A stretch of 56,977 nucleotides of DNA from Sulfurovum sp. (GTDB lineage Bacteria; Campylobacterota; Campylobacteria; Campylobacterales; Sulfurovaceae), in NCBI GenBank assembly GCA_027062365.1, contig JAMOTK010000012.1:1-56977 (forward strand). Direction: 5' to 3'. The position numbers and the translations under genes are program-made. Of this stretch, positions 1 through 8,435 are shown in pieces (position 1 is the stretch's first letter; each line of letters opens with the position of its first letter). Below the pieces are notes generated by a model. That model saw only the letters and a program-made list of their open reading frames with translations. It ran no database searches and was not told the DNA's origin.

Positions 1-70
1 CCTTATCATCATCATGAAAACGAATCTTACCTATAGCATTTTTAAAACTGTCTGTTAACGTATCTAACAT
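1..70 (-). CDS. ffh: Signal recognition particle protein Ffh, N-terminal fragment
   Basis: Only the first 23 codons lie in the window; the gene runs off the left edge. The translation starts MLDTLTDSFKNAIGKIRF, which resembles the opening helix of the Ffh N domain (the four-helix bundle preceding the SRP GTPase). Ffh binds 4.5S RNA and targets nascent membrane proteins to FtsY and the translocon. A GAGGAT ribosome binding site (75-80) sits four bases before the ATG. The following minus-strand genes in this window match the order I know from Campylobacter jejuni (ffh, RluA-type, waaA, zinc ribbon, Nif3), which supports the call. The fragment is short, so identity rests on this match plus context. 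Confidence 0.8.
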   Translation of the reverse strand, partial: MLDTLTDSFKNAIGKIRFHDDDK

Positions 71-134
71 AATTATCCTCTATCATATTCTATTTATTAT
101 CGTGATTTTATCTAACTTGGGCTTAAATAGCTTA

Positions 135-872
135 TTACTTATACTGCAAAATCTCTTTTGGTTCTCTTGCATTAAATTCATAATCAAGTATCTTCATCTT
201 GAGTGAATGCAAAAGTACACGTTTGACCTGTGTACGGCTTCCGTACTGCTCATCTCCTACGATAGGATGCCCTATATGTGCTAAATGTACACGTATTTGA
301 TGTGTACGTCCTGTGGTTATCTCGATATTTACTTTTGACTTTTTCCCTTGTAGTTCTTCTGGAGATACTATTGTATGGGCTTTTTTACCTCTTATTTTGT
401 CTACCATAGAAAATGCTTTGCCTTTTTTGATAGTAAAGATAGGCTCATCTATCACGACTTTTTCATACAGTACACCTTCTATCCATGCCACATAATGCTT
501 CTCTACTCTACGAGCCTTAAACTCTTTGATAGCTTTTTCTATGAAGGGTCTATTTTTACCCAACAGCAATACACCTGAGGTATCTCTATCAAGCCTATGA
601 AGTAACTCTGCACCATCTATGGCATCTTGAATTTCATAGCTATCTACTTGAGCTGGTTTGTTAATAGCGATAATATCATCATCTTGATAGAGTATCTCTA
701 TCTTTGCAGGATACTCCACACGAAACACTGTTTCGGTATGTATCTCAGCCCTTGCTATCTTTACTTTTTTATCTTCTACAAAAACAATGCCTCTGTCGAT
801 GAGTTCTTTTGCTTTCTTGTTAGAAATCTCTTTTTGTTGTGCCAATACTTTGTATGCTTTATCTGTAGCCAT
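135..872 (-). CDS. RluA-family pseudouridine synthase with N-terminal S4-like domain
   Basis: A 245-residue enzyme predicted to convert uridine to pseudouridine in rRNA or tRNA. Residues about 1-50 resemble a short S4 RNA-binding domain. The catalytic motif HRLDRDTSG lies at residues 92-100, with Asp95 as the expected nucleophile. A second family block, TTGRTHQIRVHLAHIGHPIVGD, lies in the C-terminal half. Length fits short RluA-type proteins of Campylobacterota. The start is supported by GGAT five bases upstream of ATG. It lies between ffh and waaA on the same strand, probably in one transcription unit. The exact target uridine cannot be read from sequence, so no gene symbol is given. Confidence 0.9.
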   Translation of the reverse strand: MATDKAYKVLAQQKEISNKKAKELIDRGIVFVEDKKVKIARAEIHTETVFRVEYPAKIEILYQDDDIIAINKPAQVDSYEIQDAIDGAELLHRLDRDTSGVLLLGKNRPFIEKAIKEFKARRVEKHYVAWIEGVLYEKVVIDEPIFTIKKGKAFSMVDKIRGKKAHTIVSPEELQGKKSKVNIEITTGRTHQIRVHLAHIGHPIVGDEQYGSRTQVKRVLLHSLKMKILDYEFNAREPKEILQYK

Positions 873-890
873 TTTTTATCCATATACTAT

Positions 891-2078
891 TTATTTTATT
901 TTTTTGTCTGACAAAGTACGTTCTATACTTTCCAAAATAGGAGAGATGTCACTCTTTGTTTTTATCCGTGTAGGCTTCAATAATCCATATTGAGAGAGCC
1001 TACGAGAAAGGTTTGATGCTTCAACGATGGCAATACCCTCTATCGCATCAAAAATATCTTTTTGATTGAAATAGTGCTTACCCGACAGTATCTTACACCC
1101 AAACTGTGCAGCCTCAGCAGCATTATGTCCTCCGATAGGCTCAAATGCCCCACCCAAGACCACAATATCTGAGATTGCATAGATATTGACCAATTCACCC
1201 AACATATCAAGCACTATAATATCACTATCAAAATCTTTACGCTCTTGATAGCGATGGGTACGAAGTGTCGTATCTTTGATACTTTTACGAACCATCATCG
1301 CCACTGTATCAAAACGCTCTGGATGACGAGGCACAAGTATCAGTTTGGCGTCTATATGCTCTTTTTTAAAATCCAAAAAAGCATCCAAAATCAATACCTC
1401 TTCTCCCTCATGTGTACTCGCTCCACAAACCAACAATCCAGAAGGCTTCTGCACTTCTCTAGTGATTTTAGGCAGTTCAAAAAGCTTAATATTCCCTGTG
1501 ACTACTACATTTTTAGCACCCAAAGACTCTAAACGCTCTTTATCCAGTGCTGTTTGTGCATACACTTCATCGATATGGGCAAAAATATAACGATAAAGCC
1601 ATCCTATACGCTGATACTTAGGAAAAGAACGTTCTGACATCCGTGCATTGATAAGCAACGTCTTTCCACCCTTTTTTTGTGTCAAAGCAAAAAGGAGATA
1701 CCAAAACTCTGCTTCCATCACAATCAGAACCTTTTGTCGTCTCATCCAAAAAAGTAAAAGCGATTCAAAAGGTAAGTAACGACTCTGCTTAGTATAGCTA
1801 GAAATCACTTCAAACCCTGTATGTGTCGTGGTTGTCATACGTAATATCTCATGAGGCAATCTATCGACCAAAGGTTTAATCGCTTTTGCTTCTCCAAAAC
1901 TACAAGAGTGAAAACAGATACCATCCCTTGCCAAAGGTCTATTATGCCATAAAAAAAATCGAGCAGGAAGGGAGACTTTGTATTTAGGCTTAAAAGAGTA
2001 AAAAACTAAAAAAGGTAGGGATAGAAAATGGAGTAAAAAAGCAATAAAGCTATAGAGAAAAAAGAATATTTTCTCCAT
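891..2078 (-). CDS. waaA: 3-deoxy-D-manno-octulosonic acid (Kdo) transferase
   Basis: A 395-residue WaaA/KdtA glycosyltransferase that transfers Kdo from CMP-Kdo to lipid A precursor at the inner face of the cytoplasmic membrane. A hydrophobic N-terminal segment (about residues 4-27) anchors it. The segment HSCSFGEAKAIKPL contains Glu63, the position of the family's catalytic Glu. The C-terminal half carries GGAFEPIGGHNAAEAAQFG, the typical nucleotide-sugar binding loop of GT-B Kdo transferases. It sits 18 bases beyond the RluA-type gene start and 11 bases from the zinc-ribbon gene, consistent with an operon. Whether it adds one or two Kdo residues cannot be told from sequence. Confidence 0.93.
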   Translation of the reverse strand: MEKIFFFLYSFIAFLLHFLSLPFLVFYSFKPKYKVSLPARFFLWHNRPLARDGICFHSCSFGEAKAIKPLVDRLPHEILRMTTTTHTGFEVISSYTKQSRYLPFESLLLFWMRRQKVLIVMEAEFWYLLFALTQKKGGKTLLINARMSERSFPKYQRIGWLYRYIFAHIDEVYAQTALDKERLESLGAKNVVVTGNIKLFELPKITREVQKPSGLLVCGASTHEGEEVLILDAFLDFKKEHIDAKLILVPRHPERFDTVAMMVRKSIKDTTLRTHRYQERKDFDSDIIVLDMLGELVNIYAISDIVVLGGAFEPIGGHNAAEAAQFGCKILSGKHYFNQKDIFDAIEGIAIVEASNLSRRLSQYGLLKPTRIKTKSDISPILESIERTLSDKKIK

Positions 2079-2089
2079 AATACTACACT

Positions 2090-2809
2090 TTATGCTTCAG
2101 CTGTCACTGGTTCTAAATATAAAATACGTCCACAGTGAGGACAGTTGATAATTTCATCTGCTCTAATAATCTCTGCATACGTTTTATCATTGAGTTTCAT
2201 ATAACATCCGTAACACGCTTGTTTTTTGACAGCAACCACGGCTGTATTTCCTGCCCAAATACGGATTTTTTCATAAAATGCCAATACTTTTTGCTCAATA
2301 TTACGGCTTAGCTCTTCTCTTTTTACAAACAGCGTTCCCTTAATTTTATCAATCTCTTTTTTCTCTACATTGACCACTTCATTGATAGAAAGATGTTCAG
2401 CCGATAAAACGGTTACTTTTTCAGTAGATGCTTCAAGTAATTCTTTCTTCGTTGTATTGATTTTTTGAAGTCTGTCTATCTCGTCATTGGCAAAAGTCAT
2501 CTTCTCTTTAGCAATCTCTTCTTCTAAAGCCAGTGCTTTCATCTCTTTTTCAGTTGAAATCTCTTTAAGCTTTTTAGTATTTAAAGTAAGTTGCTCATGC
2601 AAAAGTGTCAATTGCTCTTCAAAAGTTACCACTTGTGCTTCATTATTGGCAATATCTCTTGTCAATACATCCAATTCACTTTGTGCCATATCAAGCTTTT
2701 TTTGAATTTTTGCTACTTTTTTATCAGCGGCTTCCAATTCTGGGGTATACGAGTCAATAGCTTTGTCATTTTGTGAGAGCTCTATAAGCTCAGTTAAGTG
2801 TTTGTTCAA
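2090..2809 (-). CDS. Coiled-coil zinc-ribbon protein, HP0958/FlgZ-like
   Basis: A 239-residue protein made of a long coiled-coil hairpin (about residues 25-185, rich in E, K, L) followed by a C4 zinc ribbon with Cys199, Cys202, Cys223 and Cys226. This architecture matches the C4-type zinc-ribbon family (DUF164) that includes Helicobacter pylori HP0958. HP0958 is known to stabilise the flagellar sigma factor RpoN and to bind flaA mRNA. Position between waaA and nif3 matches the Campylobacter order. Function here is inferred from the family; no flagellar genes are in this window to test it. Confidence 0.82.
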   Translation of the reverse strand: MNKHLTELIELSQNDKAIDSYTPELEAADKKVAKIQKKLDMAQSELDVLTRDIANNEAQVVTFEEQLTLLHEQLTLNTKKLKEISTEKEMKALALEEEIAKEKMTFANDEIDRLQKINTTKKELLEASTEKVTVLSAEHLSINEVVNVEKKEIDKIKGTLFVKREELSRNIEQKVLAFYEKIRIWAGNTAVVAVKKQACYGCYMKLNDKTYAEIIRADEIINCPHCGRILYLEPVTAEA

Positions 2810-2856
2810 TCTTTGTCCTTTACGTGTTAAGGGTATTTTATGCTTCTTATAAAAGC

Positions 2857-3588
2857 TTAAGAATCTATCTCTGTATGAAATGGATTTTTAGAATGTGCAA
2901 TTATAGCCAAAATAGGTAAAACTTTCAATTCATCCAAAAGTATCTCAGCAAAAAACCTCTCAGATTCGTAATGCCCAATATCCACCATCATCAAATCTTC
3001 ACTCAAAGCCTTCATCGCATCATGGTATTTTATATCCCCAGTCAAAAAGCAATCAGCCTCAATTTCATCAATCAAAGAAGCCCCAGCCCCCGTACACAAA
3101 GCAATAGATGTAATCTTCTCTTTTTTACCCACCACTTTGAGCGTAGGTAGATTAAACTTCTCTTTTAAATGCTTTAATAATTCTTTATAAGTATACTCCA
3201 CCTTAGCCACACAAAGAAAATCATTTTGACTCTCTATCTTAAAGCCCAAAACTTTCTCAAACACATAATTATTCAAATGCGTCTTATCAAAATTCGTATG
3301 CATTGCAATTAGTGACTGCCCTTTAAGTATCATCTTCTCTATCAAATTAGACGGATACTTAGCAAAATCTATCTGCATAAGCTTCCCAAATATCAAAGGG
3401 TGATGCACAATAAAAAGCGTATTTTCTTTAGATTCTTCTATCATCTCAAAATCCACATCAAGCGAAAGCACAATCTGCGATACCTCTCTATTCATATCAC
3501 CCACAATCAAGCCTGAATTATCCCATTTTTCTTGGAAGTTGAAGGGGCTTATTTTGTCTAGGGTTTGGTGGATTTTTTTTAGGGTCAT
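2857..3588 (-). CDS. Nif3-like dinuclear metal-centre protein (DUF34)
   Basis: A 243-residue Nif3/YbgI-family protein. These form toroidal hexamers with a two-metal site; the cellular substrate is still debated, although some members are annotated as GTP cyclohydrolase I type 2. Metal ligands are visible as VHHPLIF (His62-His63) and, near the C terminus, GHYESE. I place the start at the ATG at 3588, not the ATG at 3615. The 3588 start has AGGAAA at a suitable distance, begins with the family's MTLKKIHQ-type N terminus, and avoids overlapping the upstream cassette. The sequence looks complete. The cassette directly upstream separates it from its likely ancestral promoter context. Confidence 0.88.
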   Translation of the reverse strand: MTLKKIHQTLDKISPFNFQEKWDNSGLIVGDMNREVSQIVLSLDVDFEMIEESKENTLFIVHHPLIFGKLMQIDFAKYPSNLIEKMILKGQSLIAMHTNFDKTHLNNYVFEKVLGFKIESQNDFLCVAKVEYTYKELLKHLKEKFNLPTLKVVGKKEKITSIALCTGAGASLIDEIEADCFLTGDIKYHDAMKALSEDLMMVDIGHYESERFFAEILLDELKVLPILAIIAHSKNPFHTEIDS

Positions 3589-3599
3589 TTTATTTCCTT

Positions 3600-4565
3600 T
3601 TAACTTGTTTTCCATTCTATTTTGTCATTTATGATTGTTCCTCTATAAAGTGTTTCAGCATAATAAATAGCATATCCAAAACATTTCTTGACTTTTAAAG
3701 ACTCTGCCCTATTATGTATAACTTTAGTATCAATAGACGAAGGCTTGATTACCAACACAGGTGAACCTTCTGCTTGAACAGATAAATACAATAATCCATC
3801 TACATGCTCATCGTCTAAAAAGAAAGAAGCTAACACAGAAGTGACTTCATAAAGTCTAGGGCTAGATTTTCTTCGTAAAATATCTGAGAAGAAACTATCA
3901 CATAATCCATGAGCAGTAAACAAATACTTATCAAACCTATCTTTTAAATAATTGTATGTTTCCTTGTATAGACAATGAACATTAAATGATGGATTTACTC
4001 CTCGTCTAAAATAATCATACACACCAATATATCGAACAGAAAATGTTTCCTTAATCGTAGATTCTAAAATATTTACAATTTCATTTTCTAAGACTTTAAC
4101 TTCTGATAAAACGACATTAATATCATTATCATTTTGTATTAAACAAGCATAATACATAGCTTTATTATGTACATTTAATCTACCTATTTTAGGTATGACT
4201 TTTGAATCTTTTGGAATATAAGACAATCTACTTACATCTTCATAGTAAGGTTTTGTATTCCATTCAGATTCGTCAAATTTTACAGCTCTCGCTATTTTAG
4301 TATCTTTAGGTAAAGGCATATCTAATGTAATCGTAAATTGTGCGACAAGATATGCTAAGTTTCTTTTAATCATTCCAGAATTTAAGTCGAGATTTCCATC
4401 AATAAAAGAATTAAATTGCTTAATAATTAAAGAAACTTCATTACAATATTCCAAAGCATTAGGATTTTCTGCCTCTGCTTTTCTATCAATTAACGATTTT
4501 ATCTTTCTTCGTTCTTCATTAAGTCCCACTTCTGTTTCTATCATTCCACCAAAAAAATTATCCAT
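3600..4565 (-). CDS. RES-domain-like protein, third gene of a toxin-antitoxin-like cassette
   Basis: A 321-residue protein whose middle and C-terminal parts resemble the RES domain, a fold found in toxins that modify or degrade NAD+ or ADP-ribosylate targets. Visible RES-like landmarks are Arg93 (KIARAV), Arg129 with Tyr138/Tyr139 (GRLNVHNKAMYYA), Glu155 (VVLSEV) and a C-terminal YEVTSVLASFFL...DGLLYLS segment containing Ser262, then VIKPSSID. About 80 N-terminal residues precede the domain and are not recognised. The start overlaps the end of the RelE-like gene by eight bases, implying translational coupling. Calling it a toxin is inference; a RES domain without its usual Xre-type partner is unusual. 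Confidence 0.6.
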   Translation of the reverse strand: MDNFFGGMIETEVGLNEERRKIKSLIDRKAEAENPNALEYCNEVSLIIKQFNSFIDGNLDLNSGMIKRNLAYLVAQFTITLDMPLPKDTKIARAVKFDESEWNTKPYYEDVSRLSYIPKDSKVIPKIGRLNVHNKAMYYACLIQNDNDINVVLSEVKVLENEIVNILESTIKETFSVRYIGVYDYFRRGVNPSFNVHCLYKETYNYLKDRFDKYLFTAHGLCDSFFSDILRRKSSPRLYEVTSVLASFFLDDEHVDGLLYLSVQAEGSPVLVIKPSSIDTKVIHNRAESLKVKKCFGYAIYYAETLYRGTIINDKIEWKTS

Positions 4566-4914
4566 TATTAAAACTACTTTTTGTATTAAGAATATTTATC
4601 TCATCAAGTAAAGGTTTCAATTTAGAAACATCAATACTCTCTTGTTGTTTTTTAGAATATATCGTCATCAAATAAATTTTATTATTGGCTAATTTACTGT
4701 AATAAATAACCCTATACCCACCACTTTTACCACCAATATCACTATTTTTAACTCTTATTTTATAAAGATTATCTCCTAAGTGAATACCAATAGAATAATC
4801 TCTTTCAAGACTTTCAATAAGTATTAAAATATCTTGCTTTATATGTTTATATTTTTTGAATAATTTTTTTATATCTTTTTGAAAACCATCAATAGCAATA
4901 ACTTCATAAGCCAT
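4558..4914 (-). CDS. RelE/ParE-superfamily toxin-like protein
   Basis: A 118-residue protein with the RelE/ParE-fold pattern: N-terminal helical part with FQKDIKKLFKKYKHIKQDI, then LGDNLYKIRVKNSDIGGKSGGYRVIYY and a terminal strand LMTIYSKKQQ. RelE-type members cut mRNA in the ribosome A site, while ParE-type members poison gyrase; the sequence does not separate these. The gene overlaps the small upstream gene by 11 bases and the RES-like gene by eight, so all three are probably co-translated. The cassette is AT-rich and lies inside an otherwise conserved housekeeping run, which suggests acquisition. Confidence 0.75.
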   Translation of the reverse strand: MAYEVIAIDGFQKDIKKLFKKYKHIKQDILILIESLERDYSIGIHLGDNLYKIRVKNSDIGGKSGGYRVIYYSKLANNKIYLMTIYSKKQQESIDVSKLKPLLDEINILNTKSSFNNG

Positions 4915-5122
4915 TTAAAAAATCTCTTGCCTTAACTTCTTCTTTCTTTCCACTCACTAATAGCATAATATCTTCTAACGCTAATACTAATGTATCATTT
5001 ATATCTGTTTCAGTATCAATAGAAATTTTATTCAAGGCAATATATTCCAATACTTTCTCTATCGTTAGAGAATCTCTAAAATAATTTTCCACAATAGGAT
5101 TGTCAATTTTAATCGCTAACAT
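4904..5122 (-). CDS. Small antitoxin-like protein
   Basis: A 72-residue acidic protein (MLAIKIDNPIVENYF...) directly upstream of and overlapping the RelE-like gene, the usual place for an antitoxin. Residues about 1-45 could form a DNA-binding or dimerisation part, and the C-terminal segment ending KARDFLNGL could wrap the toxin. I do not recognise a specific antitoxin family. The call rests on position, size and coupling. The ATG is preceded by AGGAG (5129-5133) and by a good -10 box, which makes it the first gene of the cassette. Confidence 0.6.
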   Translation of the reverse strand: MLAIKIDNPIVENYFRDSLTIEKVLEYIALNKISIDTETDINDTLVLALEDIMLLVSGKKEEVKARDFLNGL

Positions 5123-5128
5123 TTAAAA

Positions 5129-5152
5129 CTCCTTTTTAAAGAAGAAATTATA
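5129..5152 (-). promoter_or_regulatory. Promoter -10 and ribosome binding site of the three-gene cassette
   Basis: Read on the minus strand, an extended -10 TGTTATAAT is present (TATAAT at 5147-5152), followed by AAGGAGTTTTAA before the ATG at 5122. A weak -35 candidate TTGAAG lies 19 bases further upstream. The 5123-5303 gap also holds the divergent yajQ control region, with a weak -10 TATGAT at 5261-5266 on the plus strand and AAGGA before the yajQ ATG. Confidence 0.55.
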
Positions 5153-5303
5153 ACATAATCCCACTACGAGACTTCAAGAGAAAATTATAATTGACAATTT
5201 AACACCACTCTAAATTATCTATCTCATCTCTTATCCTATAGATTATTGGTTAAATTTAGATATGATTGTAGCTATAAATAAAACATAGACACAAGGAAAA
5301 CAC

Positions 5304-5801
5304 ATGGCAAAAGACCACTATTTTGATATTACAGCAAAGCTCGATATGATGGAAATGAAAAATGCTGTTATCATGGCACAAAAAGAAATTAAAACACGTT
5401 TTGACTTCAAAGGTGTTGTTGCAGAGATTAGCCTTAATGAAGCAGGAAAAGTTATCTCATTGAACTCATCAAGTGAAGATAAGATAGATGCACTCAAAGA
5501 TATTCTTATCTCTAAACTTATCAAACGAAATATCGCAGGAAAATCCCTAGAAGAAGTAAAATCAGAAGGTATCTCTGGGGGCAATAAAAAAATAATTTAT
5601 AAGATAATAGATAGCATTGAAAAAGATGAAGCCAAAGAGATAGTCAAAGCCATCAAAGCCATGAAAATCAAAGTCACTCCCTCTATCCAAGGTGATGAAG
5701 TACGTGTATCAGGCAAAAAGATAGACGACCTCCAAGCCGTCATGAGTGAAGTAAAAAAACTAGACTTAAAAGCCCCACTTGTTTTTGGGAATTTTAAGTA
5801 G
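5304..5801 (+). CDS. yajQ: YajQ-family nucleotide-binding protein
   Basis: A 165-residue YajQ/UPF0234 protein, full length. Members have two ferredoxin-like domains; some bind cyclic di-GMP and act with a LysR-type regulator, others bind nucleotides or tRNA. The N terminus MAKDHYFDI, the central KTRFDFKGVVAEI segment and the C-terminal GDEVRVSGKKIDDLQAVM block are characteristic. The ATG follows AAGGAAAACAC. It is a single gene divergent from the toxin-antitoxin-like cassette and followed by a new promoter for the exporter genes. A specific signalling role here is not shown by the sequence. Confidence 0.92.
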   Translation: MAKDHYFDITAKLDMMEMKNAVIMAQKEIKTRFDFKGVVAEISLNEAGKVISLNSSSEDKIDALKDILISKLIKRNIAGKSLEEVKSEGISGGNKKIIYKIIDSIEKDEAKEIVKAIKAMKIKVTPSIQGDEVRVSGKKIDDLQAVMSEVKKLDLKAPLVFGNFK

Positions 5802-5860
5802 CCTTTTATGCTTATTTCAAAATAATACTCCAAATTTACATTCAATTCACATTGAGTCAA

Positions 5861-5866
5861 TATAAT
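5861..5866 (+). promoter_or_regulatory. -10 box upstream of the exporter operon
   Basis: TATAAT at 5861-5866 lies 28 bases before the ATG of the truncated DUF2141 gene and is followed by AAGGAT as ribosome binding site. No good -35 is visible at 17 bases, which is common in Campylobacterota. Confidence 0.5.
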
Positions 5867-5894
5867 ACATCTATTAAACTACTAAGGATAGATT

Positions 5895-6128
5895 ATGAAA
5901 AAAACAATATTGACTTCTATTATTTATATCTCTCTTCTGCTAGTATTACTCCCTACTCTATCTACAGCAAAGGGATTTACTCTCAAAATATCAGTAGATA
6001 ACCTTAGAGACTCCAAAGGTGTAGTACAGTTCGCGCTATATAATAAAGATGGTACTATACCTGATGAAAAATACCAAAAACAGTATAGAAAACATGTAGA
6101 GAAGATATCTAACAATAGATCAGTATAA
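5895..6128 (+). pseudogene. Truncated DUF2141-like secreted protein
   Basis: A 77-residue product with a clear signal peptide (residues about 1-25, LLLVLLPTLSTAKG) followed by the start of a DUF2141-like domain: LKISVDNLRDSKGVVQFALYNKDGTIPDE. Complete DUF2141 proteins are about 130-150 residues and continue with a G-x-YA-V...HDEN-type second half. Here the frame stops after ISNNRSV and I find no continuation in the other two frames before the next gene at 6156. It is either a decayed gene or a short secreted peptide retained as exporter leader gene. Signal peptide and ribosome binding site are intact, so it may still be expressed. Confidence 0.6.
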
Positions 6129-6155
6129 TGTACCATATTAAAATGAGGGGTTAAG

Positions 6156-7289
6156 ATGAAAAAATATTTTATCTATATAGCTATATTGGCTATTGTTGGA
6201 TTTGGTTTTTACCAAAAAGTATATATACCTAAACATACATTTGAGACAATACTCCCCTCTAAGGGTAATATGTCTATTACGGTAAATGGTGTGGGTAATG
6301 TGGGTAGTAAAGATTTGTATAAAATTGGTTCTATTTATGGTGGTAAGGTTTTAGACTTTAAGATAGAAGAGGGAGAGTTTATCAAAAATGGTGACCTTGT
6401 TGCCAAGATAGATTATGTAGATTTGGAGGAGAAGGCACTAGAGCTTGAAGCTACAATTAAAAAATTAAAAAATGATATAAAATCTCTTAATATTGATAAG
6501 CAGAGTGCTAAGGCTCAATATAGCTACCAAGATGAGATACTCAAGAAAAATAGTAAACTATTCAAAAAGAGTGCTATATCTGAACTAGATTTTGCTAAGT
6601 TTAAAACAGATACCAATGTGGCTAAACTTCAAGTAGCGAGTCTCTCATCAAAGATAGACTCTCTATATAATCAAGTGGCACAGATAAATGCTAGTCTAAA
6701 AGGGCTGAAAGAGAGATTGTCAAGATATACGATTAAATCTCCTCTTGATGGATATGTGACTAAAAAGCTTATCTCTAACTACGCTATCATCAATCCAAAC
6801 CAAACTCTTATAGAGATTGTTAGTCCACAAGATGTTTGGATAAAGACACATATTGATACTAGAATAAGTGGCAATGTCAAAGTAGGAGATAGAGCCTCTA
6901 TTAAACTTCGTTCATCATCAAAAGAGTATAAAGGTGTAGTATCTAATATTAAGCCAATTAATAATAGTGTAACCAACGAGAGAGAGATAGATGTGAGCTT
7001 CGATAATCTTCCAATACCATTTTATCTTGAAGAACAAGCTATTGTAGATATAGATATAAAGGAGCTTAAAGATATTATAAAAGTTCCAACTCAAGCTGTT
7101 ACTATCTATAAAGAGCAGGAGGGTGTTTGGATAGTAGATGAAAATATAATTCATTTTAAACCAATTAAAGTATTGGCATATTCAGACCATAGTGTAGCTA
7201 CAAAAGATATAAATATAATAGATAGATTGGTCATACCAAACCCAAATAAAAAATCTCTTCGTGATGGTATGAAAATATATTATGATTAA
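6156..7289 (+). CDS. HlyD/MacA-type periplasmic adaptor (membrane fusion protein)
   Basis: A 377-residue adaptor that would bridge the inner-membrane ABC transporter and the TolC-like channel. An N-terminal membrane segment (about residues 4-22) is followed by a lipoyl-like half motif, a coiled-coil hairpin (about 85-185), the second lipoyl half (YTIKSPLDGYVTKKLI) and a beta-barrel domain ending in a membrane-proximal region. The gene starts 27 bases after the truncated DUF2141 gene and overlaps the permease gene by eight bases. Codon use is rich in AGA (Arg) and ATA (Ile), unlike the cgt-using core genes in this window. Substrate is unknown. Confidence 0.87.
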   Translation: MKKYFIYIAILAIVGFGFYQKVYIPKHTFETILPSKGNMSITVNGVGNVGSKDLYKIGSIYGGKVLDFKIEEGEFIKNGDLVAKIDYVDLEEKALELEATIKKLKNDIKSLNIDKQSAKAQYSYQDEILKKNSKLFKKSAISELDFAKFKTDTNVAKLQVASLSSKIDSLYNQVAQINASLKGLKERLSRYTIKSPLDGYVTKKLISNYAIINPNQTLIEIVSPQDVWIKTHIDTRISGNVKVGDRASIKLRSSSKEYKGVVSNIKPINNSVTNEREIDVSFDNLPIPFYLEEQAIVDIDIKELKDIIKVPTQAVTIYKEQEGVWIVDENIIHFKPIKVLAYSDHSVATKDINIIDRLVIPNPNKKSLRDGMKIYYD

Positions 7290-8427
7290 TTTAGCGTTCA
7301 AGGATATTACCCACTCACTAAGTAAGTTTTTAATAACTGCTATAAGTGTGGGAGTGTTGTTAGGTATTGTAATCATTATGATAGGTGTATATAGAGGTAT
7401 GGTCTTTGATGCTAAAGTTTTAGTAGATGATATTAAAGCCGATATTTGGGTAGTCCAACAAGATACATTAGGTCCTTTTGCTCAAACTTCTAAAATACAC
7501 GAAGACCTTAAAAATCAAATATCATATCAAGAGGGGATAGAGTATGCAGGTGCTATCACATTTCAAACTTTTCAGATGGAAAACAGATATGGTGACTTTA
7601 AAGTGATGCTTGTTGGGTATGACCCTTTTGGAGAGATAGAGGTGATAGATAAGGCTAAACTTATAGAAGGTAGAGTACTACAAAAACAGCACTACGAGAT
7701 AGTAGTATCCAAAAAGACCAACTATAAGCTAGGAGAGTATATTCAACTAGGACGAGATAGGTTTAAGGTAGTAGGTATCACTAGAGATACAGTATCTAAT
7801 GGTGGGGATTACCTCATCTACACAAGCCTAAAAGACGCTGGAGTATTACAGTTTACATATACCAATGAACGGATAAGAAGTGATGAGAATAGAGGTATCA
7901 AGGGGAGTAACCCTCATTTGGTAAATGCTATTATAGGTAAAACTAAAGATGGATATAACCCCAAAAAAGTGGCAGTTAATATAGAACAGAGTACACACAA
8001 AAAGGTATTTACGAAGCAAGAGCAGAAGGATTTACTTCTTCAAAAGGTTATCAAAAAATCATCAAAACAGATTGGTATGTTTACGGTAATACTTATCATA
8101 GTATCTGTGATTATTATAGCACTTATTATCTACACCATGACACTAGAGAAGATAAAAGAGATTTCTATACTTAAATTAATTGGTATCCCAAATTTTACCA
8201 TATCTAAGATGATTATACAAGAGACAGTAGTTTTGGGTATATTGGCATTTATATCGGGTAATATTTTTGCCTCTTTGATAAGTGGTGGATTTCCCAAGAG
8301 AGTACTACTGCTTACAAGTGATGCCTTTACACTATTTATAATTATACTTATATCTTCAATATTTGCCTCTTTATTTGGTATATATAAAGTAATCAAAACA
8401 GACCCAGCACAAGCAATAGCAGGTTAG
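7282..8427 (+). CDS. FtsX/MacB-type ABC transporter permease
   Basis: A 381-residue permease with one N-terminal membrane helix (about residues 16-38), a large periplasmic domain (about 40-260) and three C-terminal helices (about 263-290, 308-335, 348-372). This is the FtsX/MacB topology used in mechanotransmission exporters, where ATP hydrolysis drives periplasmic conformational change rather than classical transmembrane passage. It lacks a fused ATPase; that subunit is the next gene. The start overlaps the adaptor gene, and a nine-base gap leads to the ATPase gene. DevC-like or LolE-like roles are alternatives, but the adaptor and TolC neighbours favour an efflux or secretion pump. Confidence 0.87.
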   Translation: MINLAFKDITHSLSKFLITAISVGVLLGIVIIMIGVYRGMVFDAKVLVDDIKADIWVVQQDTLGPFAQTSKIHEDLKNQISYQEGIEYAGAITFQTFQMENRYGDFKVMLVGYDPFGEIEVIDKAKLIEGRVLQKQHYEIVVSKKTNYKLGEYIQLGRDRFKVVGITRDTVSNGGDYLIYTSLKDAGVLQFTYTNERIRSDENRGIKGSNPHLVNAIIGKTKDGYNPKKVAVNIEQSTHKKVFTKQEQKDLLLQKVIKKSSKQIGMFTVILIIVSVIIIALIIYTMTLEKIKEISILKLIGIPNFTISKMIIQETVVLGILAFISGNIFASLISGGFPKRVLLLTSDAFTLFIIILISSIFASLFGIYKVIKTDPAQAIAG

Positions 8428-8435
8428 GAGAGCAG

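Noticed and set aside
3589-3615. Earlier ATG for the Nif3-like gene
   Set aside because: It overlaps the RES-like gene and lacks the AGGAAA placed correctly for the ATG at 3588.
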